Source: Dethiobacter sp.
GTDB lineage: Bacteria > Bacillota > Dethiobacteria > Dethiobacterales > Dethiobacteraceae
DNA: 53,040 nt
Direction: 5' to 3'
Assembly (NCBI GenBank): GCA_018333455.1
Contig: JAGXTN010000021.1
Span: forward strand, 1-53,040
In this document: piece after piece, positions 26,560 through 36,323 of the stretch
Numbering within the stretch: position 1 is the stretch's first letter
Layout: each line of letters opens with the position of its first letter
Translations under genes and position numbers: made by a program
Notes under the pieces: generated by a model
What the model saw: only the letters and a program-made list of their open reading frames with translations
Database searches by the model: none
Told to the model about the DNA's origin: nothing

Positions 26560-26904
26560 TTATTTGTCTTTAATCAGGGTGCTAAGAACGCTGCTGATAA
26601 TCGACAAGAGCAATGCACCGATGATGCCAACCCAAATGCTGTCAATACTAAAACCCTTTACCACATCGGCAACCAGCCAAAGCAAAAACCCGTTTACCAC
26701 AAGAGTAAACAGACCGAGTGTCATAATATTAATCGGCAACGTGATTAAGTTGATCAGTGGTCGGATTACTGTGTTAACAAATCCCCAGACTAACGCAGCA
26801 ACTAAAGCAGCAGCAAAACTGTCAATATTGATGCCATCGAGAATATACGCGGCAAAGTAGAGCGCCACCGCATTAAAACCCCACCGCCACAAAAAACCCC
26901 GCAT
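26560..26904 (-). CDS. Small four-helix membrane protein (phage holin superfamily IV-like)
   Basis: A protein of 114 residues with four hydrophobic segments (about 5-25, 30-47, 53-77, 84-110) and the family pattern ALVAALVWGFVNTVIRPLINLITLPINIMTLGLFTLVVNGFLLWL. Chromosomal members of this family are widespread in Bacillota and Actinobacteria and are not part of a phage; the function is unknown. I chose ATG 26904, after CTGGAGGTG, rather than the upstream in-frame start at 26937. It is the first gene of a long - strand run. Confidence 0.85.
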   Translation of the reverse strand: MRGFLWRWGFNAVALYFAAYILDGINIDSFAAALVAALVWGFVNTVIRPLINLITLPINIMTLGLFTLVVNGFLLWLVADVVKGFSIDSIWVGIIGALLLSIISSVLSTLIKDK

Positions 26905-27119
26905 ATCAGCCACCTCCAGGTTTATGGTTCGACACAACTTGCCCGATTCCTTTTGACACTTAAAAGATGTAAAAGGCTGACGAAAATATCAGGAATTGCC
27001 GTTTGTTTCCCAACATAATTTTGAGTCGCAGTATAATACTAACAAAGACATCCTATTTTCTTCCGGGCCAAATCTGCAAACAACCGCCGGGAGTAAGTTT
27101 CCAACCGGGAGGGACTGCT

Positions 27120-27836
27120 TTGACATCAAGATCTAAGCGAATTTTTACTGCTGAGCCAGTCCAATGGGCAACAGACTATATCTTAGATATTCTGGAAACA
27201 CTGGAAGAGGTAGCAAAGGACAGCGACTACGGCCTAGCTCTGTTAGCCCTTGAACGAGAAGAATTGCGGGGAATCTGGCATGAATTAATTGGCCGACTGC
27301 CGGCGACGGAAGGCCCTGCCATCTGTTCAACCGGACGCCAAGGAGCCATGCTGTTTGTGATTCGACAGCTACTGGTGTCATTGCCGCCGCTTCAACCCTG
27401 CCTGCGCCACAGCCAAGATGAGACATATCACTTAGCCTGCAAGAGGTTGACAAACGAAGTTTTCTTTCTTTCGCAATTCCGCCTCTCGCTTGAACGGAAA
27501 GCGCCCGCACCGGAACTGGTAAAAAGCGCCTTGCGTATCGTAATCAGCCGGGGCATGGCTACAGACCTGCTTTTAAACGGTTGTCCCCTGCACATCTATT
27601 GCCTCAATTATGAACTGCCCGAACCCGCCTCTTACCTTTTTCCCGCTCATACAATTTTGTGCGGAAGCAACGATTTCGACGCAAACAGACAGCTTCAGCT
27701 CATTCTCTATGAATTAGGACGCGTGGTTTATACTGCCAAGCAGACTGGCAAGGAGCTGCCGCCCGGTGTGCTCAAAGAAAAAACGGCAGAACAGTTTGCC
27801 CATCATTTTGCTGCCTCGCATCTCTCTCTAGTCTGA
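27120..27836 (+). CDS. Uncharacterised protein with degenerate ImmA/IrrE-like C-terminus
   Basis: A protein of 238 residues from TTG 27120, which has GGGAGGG six bases before it. It has no signal peptide or membrane helix. The N-terminal half is helical and unrecognised. Near the C-terminus LQLILYELGRVVY and EKTAEQFAHHFAASHL follow the layout of ImmA/IrrE metallopeptidases (HELGH, then E..AN.FA...L), but both zinc His are replaced (YELGR), so it should not be an active protease. It is the only + strand gene between 5083 and 40781, overlaps the end of uvrC by 9 bases, and may have a TATAAT at about 27030. The assignment is inference from pattern only. Confidence 0.6.
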   Translation: MTSRSKRIFTAEPVQWATDYILDILETLEEVAKDSDYGLALLALEREELRGIWHELIGRLPATEGPAICSTGRQGAMLFVIRQLLVSLPPLQPCLRHSQDETYHLACKRLTNEVFFLSQFRLSLERKAPAPELVKSALRIVISRGMATDLLLNGCPLHIYCLNYELPEPASYLFPAHTILCGSNDFDANRQLQLILYELGRVVYTAKQTGKELPPGVLKEKTAEQFAHHFAASHLSLV

Positions 27837-29699
27837 GCCATCCTTCACATCTTCCTGTAAAGACAAAAAGAGTGCCTCTGCTACCGCGTGATTCATAGCC
27901 TCCACAGCCGCCAGTTCCTCGACTGTAGCTCTGCGCATCGCGGCAATACTGCCGAAATGCTTAAGCAGGGCTTTTCTCCGCTTCTCGCCGATTCCGGGGA
28001 TGCCTAACAAGCTGGAGCCCTTTACGCCGGGGCGCAATTTCCGCTGGTAAGTTACCACAAAACGATGCGCCTCGTCACGCACCCTTTGCAACAGTTGCAG
28101 GGCGGGAAATTGCTTTGCTAACCGCAGTGGCGTCCGCACGCCAGGTAAAAAAAGCAGTTCTTCTTCCTTGGCTAAAGCAACTAAGGGCAGTGAATCCAGA
28201 CCAAGCGACGCCAGTGTTGCCAGTGCAGCACTAAGCTGACCACGTCCGCCATCTATTAAAATTAAGTCAGGAACAAACAAGAACGGGTCTTTGGCACTGG
28301 CCTCCCCCGTCTCTCCCGCAGCCAACAGACGGGCAAACCGTCTCGACAGCGTCTCTTGCAACGCGGCGTAATCATCCGGTTTTTCAACATTCCTAAGTTG
28401 AAAGCGTCTGTAATCTGCCGGCAAAGAAACGCCATTTTCAAAGACGACCATCGCTCCTACCATTCCCTGTCCATGCAGATGAGAGCTGTCATAGCCCTCA
28501 ATCCGCAGCGGTGGGGAGTCAAGCCCCAATGTTTCAGCTAAGTCAAGCAGCACAGCCTGAGGATCACGCACTTTGCTTCGCAAAACTTCCTGTTCCAAGA
28601 ACAGGCGGGCATTATCGAGCGCCAGCCTAACCAACTCTTTTTTGGGACCGCGCTTTGGCACAGCGAGAGAAACCCGCCCGCCGTGCCGGTGCCGCAGCCA
28701 TTCTGCCATTAGTTTACTCTCTGAAAGATGACAGGAGAGCAAAATCTCCGGCGGTACCGCTCTCGCATGACTGTAATAGCGGCGCAAAAATGTCGCCATA
28801 ATTTCCGCTTCTTCTTCGCCGGTAGGATTAGTCAGCAAATAATGTTCACGCCCAATCACCTTCCCACCCCGCACCGCAAAAAGTTGAGCGCAAGCTAGGT
28901 CTTCGCCTACGGCGAGCGCAATAATATCCCGCTCGCCGCCTGTCGTAACGGCCACTTTCTGTTTCTTCGCAATGGCCTCCACCGCGCGATACTGGTCGCG
29001 GAGCAGCGCTGCTTTTTCAAACTCAAGATTCTCGGCTGCCGCAGCCATCCTGGCTCCCAGTTCGTTTAGCAACTTACCCTGCTTTCCCTCGAGAAACAGC
29101 AAAACTTCAGTCACAAGCTTGTGATATTCTTCTGCCGGCACATCACCTGCGCAAGGTGCCAGACAGCGGCTGATATGTCGGTTCAGGCACGCCCGCTGCG
29201 CCGTTTTTTTATTCACCGGACCGCGGCAATGGCGCAACGGAAATAGTCTGCGCAGCAAACGGATTGTTTCTTTAACGTCGCCGGCATTGGGATACGGCCC
29301 AAAATAGCGGGCACCGTCTTTTTCCACCCGTCTGGCTACATGGATGCGAGGAAAAGGCTCCTGGGTAGTAATCCGCAAATATGGATAATGCTTATCATCT
29401 TTTAAGTCAATATTATAGCGTGGCCTGTATTCTTTGATTAAATTGCTTTCCAGAATCAAAGCTTCAACTTCAGTGTCTGTTACAGTATAGTCCAGGTCAG
29501 AAATTTTTTCTACCAAAACACTCACTTTTGGCGCCGGCTTTTGGTTCTGCTGAAAATATGAGCGCACGCGTTGGCGCAAATCAACAGCTTTGCCAATATA
29601 AAGAATCCCGCCTGCTCCGTCTTTAAACAGATATACGCCGGGACGGCGCGGCAACTGTGCCAGTTTAGCTTGGATTAGCCCATTCTGTTTCGCAGACAT
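27828..29699 (-). CDS. uvrC: Excinuclease ABC subunit C
   Basis: Makes both incisions around DNA damage after UvrA and UvrB. The protein has 623 residues. The GIY-YIG nuclease is at 15-95 (PGVYLFKDGAGGILYIGKA), the UVR motif that contacts UvrB at about 200-240 (ENLEFEKAALLRDQY), the RNase-H-like nuclease about 370-540 (EGYDSSHLHGQGMVGAMVVF, ILIDGGRGQL) and tandem helix-hairpin-helix motifs at the end (LGIPGIGEKRRKALL). ATG 29699 lies after GGAGGTGGCT; a longer frame reaches into uvrA without homology. It lies 11 bases after uvrA. Confidence 0.97.
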   Translation of the reverse strand: MSAKQNGLIQAKLAQLPRRPGVYLFKDGAGGILYIGKAVDLRQRVRSYFQQNQKPAPKVSVLVEKISDLDYTVTDTEVEALILESNLIKEYRPRYNIDLKDDKHYPYLRITTQEPFPRIHVARRVEKDGARYFGPYPNAGDVKETIRLLRRLFPLRHCRGPVNKKTAQRACLNRHISRCLAPCAGDVPAEEYHKLVTEVLLFLEGKQGKLLNELGARMAAAAENLEFEKAALLRDQYRAVEAIAKKQKVAVTTGGERDIIALAVGEDLACAQLFAVRGGKVIGREHYLLTNPTGEEEAEIMATFLRRYYSHARAVPPEILLSCHLSESKLMAEWLRHRHGGRVSLAVPKRGPKKELVRLALDNARLFLEQEVLRSKVRDPQAVLLDLAETLGLDSPPLRIEGYDSSHLHGQGMVGAMVVFENGVSLPADYRRFQLRNVEKPDDYAALQETLSRRFARLLAAGETGEASAKDPFLFVPDLILIDGGRGQLSAALATLASLGLDSLPLVALAKEEELLFLPGVRTPLRLAKQFPALQLLQRVRDEAHRFVVTYQRKLRPGVKGSSLLGIPGIGEKRRKALLKHFGSIAAMRRATVEELAAVEAMNHAVAEALFLSLQEDVKDGSD

Positions 29700-29710
29700 A
29701 GCCACCTCCG

Positions 29711-32542
29711 TCAGCCTTTTGCCTTTTGCAGAGTTTTTGCTAAAAACCGGCCTGTATGCGAAGCATCCACCGCGGCCACCACTTCCGGGGAGCCACAAGC
29801 TACCAGTTCTCCACCGGCAGCGCCTCCCTCCGGTCCCAGGTCGATTAAATAATCTGCCCGCTTAATCACATCTAAATTATGCTCAATGACTAATACACTG
29901 TCACCATTATCCACCAGACGGTCGAGAATCGTTAAAAGCTTGTTGATATCCTCACTGTGTAACCCAGTAGTAGGTTCATCTAGAATATAGAGCGTTTTGC
30001 CGTTACTGCGCCGCGATAGTTCCGTAGCCAGTTTTACACGTTGCGCCTCTCCGCCAGACAGCGTGGGCGCCGGCTGACCAAGACGAATATAGCCTAGGCC
30101 GACATCAAAAAGCACCTGCAGTTTTCTATTAATCCGCGGCAGAGCAGCAAAAAAATCGAGCGCCTCCGCCACATCCATTTCCAACACTTCCGCCACATTT
30201 TTTCCTTTGTAACGCACTTCCAGTGTTTCCCGGTTATAGCGTTTGCCGCGGCAAACCTCACAAGGAACGTAAACGTCCGGCAAAAAGTGCATTTCAATCC
30301 GCAAAATCCCATCGCCCTTGCAAGCTTCGCAGCGGCCGCCCTTCACATTAAAACTGAAGCGGCCGGGCTTATACCCCCGCGCCCGTCCTTCCGCCGTGAC
30401 AGAAAAAAGCTCCCTGATCAAATCGAACAGGCCGGTATAAGTGGCCGGGTTGGAACGGGGCGTACGGCCGATGGGCGACTGATCCACCTCAATCACTTTA
30501 TCAAGATGTTCCAAGCCAAAAATAGCATCGTGCTCCGCCGGCTTCTGGCGACCGCGCTGAAGTTCCAGTGCCAGCCTGCGATAAATTATCTCATTGACCA
30601 ACGTGCTTTTACCGGAGCCGGAAACACCGGTAACGCAAGTAAATACGCCCAGTGGCACTTTAACGTCTAACCCTTTTAGATTATGGGCGCGAGCTCCCGT
30701 CACAGTAAGCCATTTGCCGTTAAGCTCCCGCCGTTTTTCAGGCACAGAAATCGCTTTTCGCCCGGAAAGATATTGGCCGGTCACAGATTCCGGCACGGCT
30801 TTTATTTCAGCCGCCGTACCAGCCGCCACCAGATAACCGCCCGCAATGCCGGCGCCGGGACCGATATCAAGAATATGGTCGGCGCTGTCAATAGTTTCCT
30901 CGTCATGTTCAACCACAATCACAGTATTACCCAGGTCGCGCAGACGCAGCAACGTCTCAATCAGGCGCTGGTTATCACGCTGGTGCAAGCCGATACTCGG
31001 CTCATCAAGAATGTACAATACCCCGGTCAAACTGGAACCGATCTGCGTGGCCAGCCGAATGCGTTGCGCCTCTCCACCGGAAAGTGTCCCGGCTGCCCGG
31101 TCAAGCGTAAGATATTCAAGCCCTACGTTACTGAGAAAGCCAAGCCGTTCCTCAATCTCCCGCAAAACAAGCCGGGCAATCTGCCGCTCTTTTTCAGCAA
31201 GTTCCAGGCTGCCCACAAACTGCCTGGCACCCTCTACCGTCAGCCTGGTCATTTCCGCAATATTCTTGCCGCCCACCGTCACCGCCAGGCTGGCAGGCTT
31301 TAGCCGGCTGCCGCCACATTCCTGACAGGGATGGTGAGACATGTAGCTTTCCAACTCCTCACGCACCTGCTCCGATGTGGTCTCTCGATAACGCCTGTCC
31401 AGGTTGGCGATAACCCCTTCAAAACGCAGATTGTAGCGACGTACATGCCCGTAGCCATCTTTGTAGTTGAAGGGGATCTTCTCAGCTACGCCGCAAAACA
31501 AAATTTTCTTCTGTTCAGCCGGGAGACTCTCAAAAGGAATATCCAGCTTAATCTCAAACCGAGCGGCTACCGCCTGCAGCAACTGCTGGTAGTAGCCTTG
31601 GTTGCTGCCAGGCTTCCACGGCACAATCGCTCCCTCAGCCAGTGTGCGCCGCTGGTCGGGAACCACCAGTTCGGGGTCAATTTCTGCTTTACTGCCCAAG
31701 CCGCTGCACTTGCCGCAAGCACCGTACGGGCTGTTAAAGGAAAACATCCGGGGTGCCATTTCTTCAACAGAAAAGCCGCATTGCGGACATGCAAACGTGG
31801 CAGAAAAAAGCAATTCCTCTCCGTCAATAATTTCAATCAGCACTAACCCATTACCATATTTAAGCGCCGTCTCCAGCGAGTCTGCCAAGCGCTTTTCAAG
31901 CCCCTCTTTAATCACCAACCGGTCTACAACAATCTCAATATTATGTTTCTTATTTTTGCTTAGCACAATCTCTTCTTCCAGTTGACGGATAACTCCGTCT
32001 ACACGGACGCGGACAAATCCGTCGGAGCGGGCATCTTGGAATAACTTGCTGTATTCGCCTTTCCGCCCCCTTACCAGCGGCGCGAGCACATGGATTCGAG
32101 TATTTTCCGGCAAGAGCATGATCCGATCCACCATCTGTTCCACCGTCTGCTGCGCAATCTGAATACGGCAGTGCGGGCAGTGTGGCCGGCCTACACGGGC
32201 ATAAAGCAACCGCAAGTAATCATAAATTTCCGTCACTGTGCCGACAGTGGAACGCGGGTTGCGGGAAGTAGTCTTCTGATCAATGGAGATGGCTGGCGAA
32301 AGTCCTTCGATATAGTCAACATCAGGCTTGCTCATCTGCCCCAAAAACTGGCGTGCATACGCCGACAAGGACTCCACATAGCGGCGCTGGCCTTCGGCAT
32401 AGACCGTGTCAAACGCCAGTGAAGATTTACCGGAGCCCGATAGACCAGTAATCACAACCAATTTGTTGCGGGGAATTTCCACATCGATATTCTTTAAATT
32501 ATGTTGGCGGGCACCGCGAATCAGTATTTTATCATGCTCCAT
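29711..32542 (-). CDS. uvrA: Excinuclease ABC subunit A
   Basis: Damage-recognition ATPase of 943 residues. Two ABC modules have Walker [10 protein letters not shown] (about 31-39) and GVSGSGKST (about 633), two LSGGEAQR signatures and ILDEP Walker B motifs. Zinc modules are CPQC...CGKC and CEAC...CEVC. The start [19 protein letters not shown] aligns with known UvrA N-termini, so ATG 32542 is preferred over in-frame starts at 32554 and 32614, which lie inside uvrB. It overlaps uvrB by 11 bases. Confidence 0.98.
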   Translation of the reverse strand: MEHDKILIRGARQHNLKNIDVEIPRNKLVVITGLSGSGKSSLAFDTVYAEGQRRYVESLSAYARQFLGQMSKPDVDYIEGLSPAISIDQKTTSRNPRSTVGTVTEIYDYLRLLYARVGRPHCPHCRIQIAQQTVEQMVDRIMLLPENTRIHVLAPLVRGRKGEYSKLFQDARSDGFVRVRVDGVIRQLEEEIVLSKNKKHNIEIVVDRLVIKEGLEKRLADSLETALKYGNGLVLIEIIDGEELLFSATFACPQCGFSVEEMAPRMFSFNSPYGACGKCSGLGSKAEIDPELVVPDQRRTLAEGAIVPWKPGSNQGYYQQLLQAVAARFEIKLDIPFESLPAEQKKILFCGVAEKIPFNYKDGYGHVRRYNLRFEGVIANLDRRYRETTSEQVREELESYMSHHPCQECGGSRLKPASLAVTVGGKNIAEMTRLTVEGARQFVGSLELAEKERQIARLVLREIEERLGFLSNVGLEYLTLDRAAGTLSGGEAQRIRLATQIGSSLTGVLYILDEPSIGLHQRDNQRLIETLLRLRDLGNTVIVVEHDEETIDSADHILDIGPGAGIAGGYLVAAGTAAEIKAVPESVTGQYLSGRKAISVPEKRRELNGKWLTVTGARAHNLKGLDVKVPLGVFTCVTGVSGSGKSTLVNEIIYRRLALELQRGRQKPAEHDAIFGLEHLDKVIEVDQSPIGRTPRSNPATYTGLFDLIRELFSVTAEGRARGYKPGRFSFNVKGGRCEACKGDGILRIEMHFLPDVYVPCEVCRGKRYNRETLEVRYKGKNVAEVLEMDVAEALDFFAALPRINRKLQVLFDVGLGYIRLGQPAPTLSGGEAQRVKLATELSRRSNGKTLYILDEPTTGLHSEDINKLLTILDRLVDNGDSVLVIEHNLDVIKRADYLIDLGPEGGAAGGELVACGSPEVVAAVDASHTGRFLAKTLQKAKG

Positions 32543-34535
32543 GGTCACACTCATCCTCTTTTCCGGCTTTACGCAATTGGAATAATTGATCACGCAATCG
32601 GGCGGCACGCTCAAATTCCAGTTCCCGTGCCGCTTTTTTCATCTCTTTTTCCAGCTCGGCAACAGCTTTTTTTCGCTGTTGCGCAGTCATTTGCTCAATG
32701 TCTTCTTTACTTATATATTTACCCGTTTCTTCCGCCAGTTTAGTCGCCTGGATAACGGCATGCACCGCTTTGCGAATAGTGGTGGGCGTGATGCCGTGAG
32801 TCTGATTATATTCCAGTTGGATGACGCGGCGACGTTCTGTTTCTGTTATAGCCCTCTGCATCGAGTCGGTAATTTTATCTGCGTACATAATTGCCGTACC
32901 ATGGACATGACGAGCCGCCCGGCCGATGGTTTGAATTAAAGAACGTTCCGCGCGCAGAAATCCTTCCTTGTCAGCATCAAGAATGGCGACAAGCGACACT
33001 TCCGGCAGGTCCAGCCCTTCCCGCAGTAAATTAATTCCCACCAACACATCAAACTTGCCTAGCCGCAAGTCACGAATAATTTCACTCCGCTCCAGAGTGT
33101 GTATTTCAGAATGAAGGTAAGTAACCTTGACCCCCAACTCCAGATAATACTCTGTTAAATCTTCGGCCATCCGCTTTGTCAGCGTTGTCACCAGCACCCG
33201 CTCATTCCGTTGGCTGCGCTGACGAATTTCACCGTACAAATCGTCAATCTGACCTTTGACAGGGCGCACAAAAATTTCAGGATCAATCAGCCCCGTAGGC
33301 CTGATAATCTGTTCCACCACCTGCTGCCGATGCTCCTGTTCATATGGGCCTGGCGTAGCGGAAACGTAGACGGCCTGGCCTACTAGCCGCTCGAACTCCG
33401 CAAACATCAGCGGCCGATTATCCAGCGCTGAAGGCAGTCTAAACCCGTATTCCACCAAGGTTTCCTTGCGAGAACGATCACCGGCATACATTCCCCTTAC
33501 CTGCGGCAGCGTCTGATGTGACTCATCAACAAAAAGCAGAAAATCCTTGGGAAAATAATCAATCAAAGTGAACGGACGACTGCCGGCTGGACGACCGTCT
33601 AAATGCCTCGAGTAGTTCTCAATTCCGGCGCAAAAACCGATCTCATTCATCATTTCCAAATCATATTTAGTGCGTTGTTCCAGGCGTTGAGCCTCCAGCA
33701 GCTTGTTTTGACTGCGCAACTCCCGCAAACGCTCGGTCAATTCCAAGTCGATCTCCCGCATGGCTTTTTCCAGTCTCTCGCGTGAAGTCACAAAGTGAGA
33801 GGCAGGGAAAATAGCAATATGCTCCCGTTGACCAAGAATTTCCCCGGTCAGCGTATCAATTTCTCTGATGCGCTCAATTTCATCTCCGAAAAATTCTATG
33901 CGCACCGCTTTCTCAGTAGAGGAAGCTGGGTAAATTTCCAACACATCGCCACGCACACGAAAACGACTCCGTTCCAACTGAAAATCATTACGCTCATATT
34001 GGATAGCGACCAATTTCTTAATAATTTCATCCCGCTTCTTTTCCATCCCCACACGCAAAGAGACTACCTGCTCCCCATATTCCTCAGGAGAACCAAGGCC
34101 ATAAATGCAGGAAACACTAGCGACGATAATCACATCACGCCGCTCAAACAGGGCACTGGTAGCTGAGTGACGTAGTTTTTCTATCTCATCGTTAATTGCC
34201 GAATCTTTCTCAATATACATATCTGTTTGGGGGATGTATGCTTCCGGCTGATAATAATCATAATAGCTGACAAAATATTCAACCGCACTGGTCGGGAAAA
34301 ATTCCCGGAACTCACTGCATAACTGGGCAGCCAGCGTCTTATTATGGACCATCACCAGCGTTGGACGCTGCAGCCGCGCAATTACATTTGCCATGGTAAA
34401 CGTCTTCCCTGAGCCGGTCACACCCAGCAAAGTTTGATGCTTGAACCCTTGCTTTAACCCTGCCAGCAAACTCTCGATTGCTTTCGGCTGGTCACCCTGC
34501 GGTTTAAATTCACTCTTAACAAGAAACTCTCCCAT
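32532..34535 (-). CDS. uvrB: Excinuclease ABC subunit B
   Basis: Damage-verifying helicase-like subunit of 667 residues. Motifs: Walker [16 protein letters not shown], the beta-hairpin region [24 protein letters not shown] box [34 protein letters not shown], and the C-terminal UVR motif [25 protein letters not shown] that binds UvrC. It has its own promoter at 34587-34616 right behind an upstream terminator and heads uvrB-uvrA-uvrC. Confidence 0.98.
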   Translation of the reverse strand: MGEFLVKSEFKPQGDQPKAIESLLAGLKQGFKHQTLLGVTGSGKTFTMANVIARLQRPTLVMVHNKTLAAQLCSEFREFFPTSAVEYFVSYYDYYQPEAYIPQTDMYIEKDSAINDEIEKLRHSATSALFERRDVIIVASVSCIYGLGSPEEYGEQVVSLRVGMEKKRDEIIKKLVAIQYERNDFQLERSRFRVRGDVLEIYPASSTEKAVRIEFFGDEIERIREIDTLTGEILGQREHIAIFPASHFVTSRERLEKAMREIDLELTERLRELRSQNKLLEAQRLEQRTKYDLEMMNEIGFCAGIENYSRHLDGRPAGSRPFTLIDYFPKDFLLFVDESHQTLPQVRGMYAGDRSRKETLVEYGFRLPSALDNRPLMFAEFERLVGQAVYVSATPGPYEQEHRQQVVEQIIRPTGLIDPEIFVRPVKGQIDDLYGEIRQRSQRNERVLVTTLTKRMAEDLTEYYLELGVKVTYLHSEIHTLERSEIIRDLRLGKFDVLVGINLLREGLDLPEVSLVAILDADKEGFLRAERSLIQTIGRAARHVHGTAIMYADKITDSMQRAITETERRRVIQLEYNQTHGITPTTIRKAVHAVIQATKLAEETGKYISKEDIEQMTAQQRKKAVAELEKEMKKAARELEFERAARLRDQLFQLRKAGKEDECDHGA

Positions 34536-34586
34536 ACCTTAAACTCCCCTGGCGCTTATTAAAACTTATTCTTAGTAGACCTAAGT

Positions 34587-34616
34587 ATTATATCACGCTC
34601 AGCACCTTTTTCCCAA
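34587..34616 (-). promoter_or_regulatory. Sigma-A promoter of uvrBAC
   Basis: TTGGGA (34616-34611), an 18-base spacer and TATAAT (34592-34587). Just downstream, over the expected start, lies CTTAG-N5-CTAAG (34571-34585), a small inverted repeat that could be an operator. There is no Bacillus-type GAAC-N4-GTTC SOS box. Confidence 0.65.
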
Positions 34617-34617
34617 C

Positions 34618-34648
34618 AAAAAAGTGCGACAAAACCAGCTTGTCACAC
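34618..34648 (-). terminator. Terminator of the ftsEX-ctpB-minJ transcript
   Basis: On the - strand GTGTGACAA pairs with TTGTCGCAC (nine pairs, one G-U) around a 7-base loop, followed by six T. It lies 33 bases after the small coiled-coil gene. Confidence 0.8.
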
Positions 34649-34680
34649 CTTAGACAGCAAAAGCATGCTAAATCTTTCCT

Positions 34681-34968
34681 TTACTGCAAGTCAGGGGGTT
34701 GCCCCAGCCGCCATGGGGGAAGCGGTTCAGCCTGTCGGAATTGCTCTCCCTGGGCGCCGATTTGCGTGCTCTCATTAAAACCTGCCAACTCTCCCAGCTG
34801 ATGCTGAAATTCCATCTCTGCCAAAATAAGCTGCCTTGCCTGCTGCAGAGCATCGTTTGCCTGGTACAAAGCCTGCAATACTTGCTGGTTCGCGGCGGCC
34901 CTGCGCAATGAATGCTGCTTTAATAGCATTTTCAGCTCATCCTGCCTATCCGGCTCTTTTTCGGCCAT
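34681..34968 (-). CDS. Small uncharacterised coiled-coil protein
   Basis: A protein of 95 residues. Residues about 8-60 are a continuous charged helix with heptad Leu/Ala pattern (LKMLLKQHSLRRAAANQQ, ALQQARQLILAEMEFQHQL); the tail is Pro-, Gln- and Gly-rich. There is no signal or membrane segment. ATG 34968 is preferred over the adjacent GTG because AGGAGG has six bases of spacing to it. It follows the MinJ-like gene and precedes the terminator, so it is the last gene of the division/cell-wall transcript. The function is unknown. Confidence 0.6.
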   Translation of the reverse strand: MAEKEPDRQDELKMLLKQHSLRRAAANQQVLQALYQANDALQQARQLILAEMEFQHQLGELAGFNESTQIGAQGEQFRQAEPLPPWRLGQPPDLQ

Positions 34969-35033
34969 CACGCACCTCCTGCGACTAGTCTTTCCAAAGG
35001 GTAAAAAGATAGTCAGATTTAATGCACTCAGAC

Positions 35034-36311
35034 TCAGCTGCGCAGCTTTCTTTTTTTAGCTAAAGCGGCAAGAAAGCGCGGCTGCTTAACTTCCAGATAA
35101 ACCGTGGCAAATTGATCCGGCGCCAAAATAATGCCTGTAGACCTATAATCGGAAAATTTCAGTTCAACGCTGCTTTTTTTGCCCTGGATTTCTAAATTCG
35201 CCTTAGACCCAGCCAGCCCCATGATATTTTGCATTGTGAGAGAATCATTGACAGGCAAGCCGTTAACTGACAGAATCACTTGACCAGAGATTAACCCTGC
35301 TGCGGCGGCAGGCGAACGCGGAAAGATATCAAGAATTTTAACGCCATTTTCCAGGGCAGCAAAAAGCGGCGCTCTGGAGAACTCCTGTTTATTGCCCAAG
35401 AGAATCAAGAGTTCATGTCCTAATGGTGAGAGCAAAGCGGCAGGTATTGTGAACAGCGGATAGTGAAAGGCCAAAAAAGCGGCTGCAATTAAGGCTAGGC
35501 TGTAGCCGCCCAAATTTAGTGCTGAGCGCCTGCTTTTTTGCTGCGGCAATGTAGAGATAGCCAAGTCGCCATAGCCCAAGCCGGCCACAATGGGCGTGAG
35601 CAGGTAAAGCAAAGTTTCGCCCGCTCCAGGCAGCGCAGGACTGGCTAATAGTGGCCACCAATCCGGCATGCGCACCCCGCTAAGCGCTTCTGCGGTAGCC
35701 TGCGGCACAAGTAAGGCCATTAGGCCTACCAGCGGCAGCGGCCAAAACTTTTGCAGGGAATATCCGCCGACCACACCTTTATCCGTCTTAAGATAAAGAG
35801 GGCTTGGAAACAAATGGCCGCTTACCGCAATCAGGAAGCTTTCCGTCAAATGCAAAATCCCGATTAAAGCCAACAATCCGGGGATATGAACACCTGCTAG
35901 CCCAGAGAGTATTCCTGCCGTTATGCTAGGCCAAATTTGCTCAAGCAACTGCAGCAGGGCGGAAAAAGCCCCCACCAATCCCCCGGCATAGGCAAAACAG
36001 ATGTAACGAGGGTGAACAAGCAAAAGCAGCACGGCCAACGGCCAGACATAAATAATGCCGATATCGAGCAAAGAGATCCCGAAAAAAACGAGCAGTAGAC
36101 TGGCCATAAAGCCTCCGGCCAGTCCAAGCAAAGCAAAATAGCATGTCTGCCGAGCCACAGAATATTTAGCCCTGCCAAACAACTGCATTTCATTTCTCGC
36201 CACGCGGCTGTACTGGCTAGCCATCAGCAAGACAACTAGCCAAAACAAAGGGTTCAGCAGAAAACGCGCGAAGGCCCCAAGGAACAGACGGACCATCTCC
36301 ATAGACTCCAT
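35034..36311 (-). CDS. Multi-helix membrane protein with C-terminal PDZ domain (MinJ-like)
   Basis: A protein of 425 residues. About eight hydrophobic segments fill residues 8-305, and a PDZ domain follows at about 320-390 (VKILDIFPRSPAAAAGLISGQVILSVNGLPV). In Bacillus MinJ, a protein of this build encoded beside ctpB, bridges DivIVA and MinD at the division site. The match in layout and gene order supports a similar role, but MinJ-specific sequence conservation cannot be checked here. ATG 36311 follows AAAGGAG at 7 bases. It starts 12 bases after ctpB. Confidence 0.8.
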   Translation of the reverse strand: MESMEMVRLFLGAFARFLLNPLFWLVVLLMASQYSRVARNEMQLFGRAKYSVARQTCYFALLGLAGGFMASLLLVFFGISLLDIGIIYVWPLAVLLLLVHPRYICFAYAGGLVGAFSALLQLLEQIWPSITAGILSGLAGVHIPGLLALIGILHLTESFLIAVSGHLFPSPLYLKTDKGVVGGYSLQKFWPLPLVGLMALLVPQATAEALSGVRMPDWWPLLASPALPGAGETLLYLLTPIVAGLGYGDLAISTLPQQKSRRSALNLGGYSLALIAAAFLAFHYPLFTIPAALLSPLGHELLILLGNKQEFSRAPLFAALENGVKILDIFPRSPAAAAGLISGQVILSVNGLPVNDSLTMQNIMGLAGSKANLEIQGKKSSVELKFSDYRSTGIILAPDQFATVYLEVKQPRFLAALAKKRKLRS

Positions 36312-36323
36312 CCGCACGCTCCT

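Noticed and set aside
26560-26904. Holin-like gene as evidence of a second prophage
   Set aside because: No other phage genes are near; chromosomal members of this small membrane family are common in Bacillota.
30683-31846. Long open frames on the + strand opposite uvrA
   Set aside because: They are antisense to a highly conserved gene, have no ribosome sites and no family motifs.
34536-34620. SOS (LexA) box before uvrB
   Set aside because: No GAAC-N4-GTTC or similar site; the only dyad is CTTAG-N5-CTAAG.
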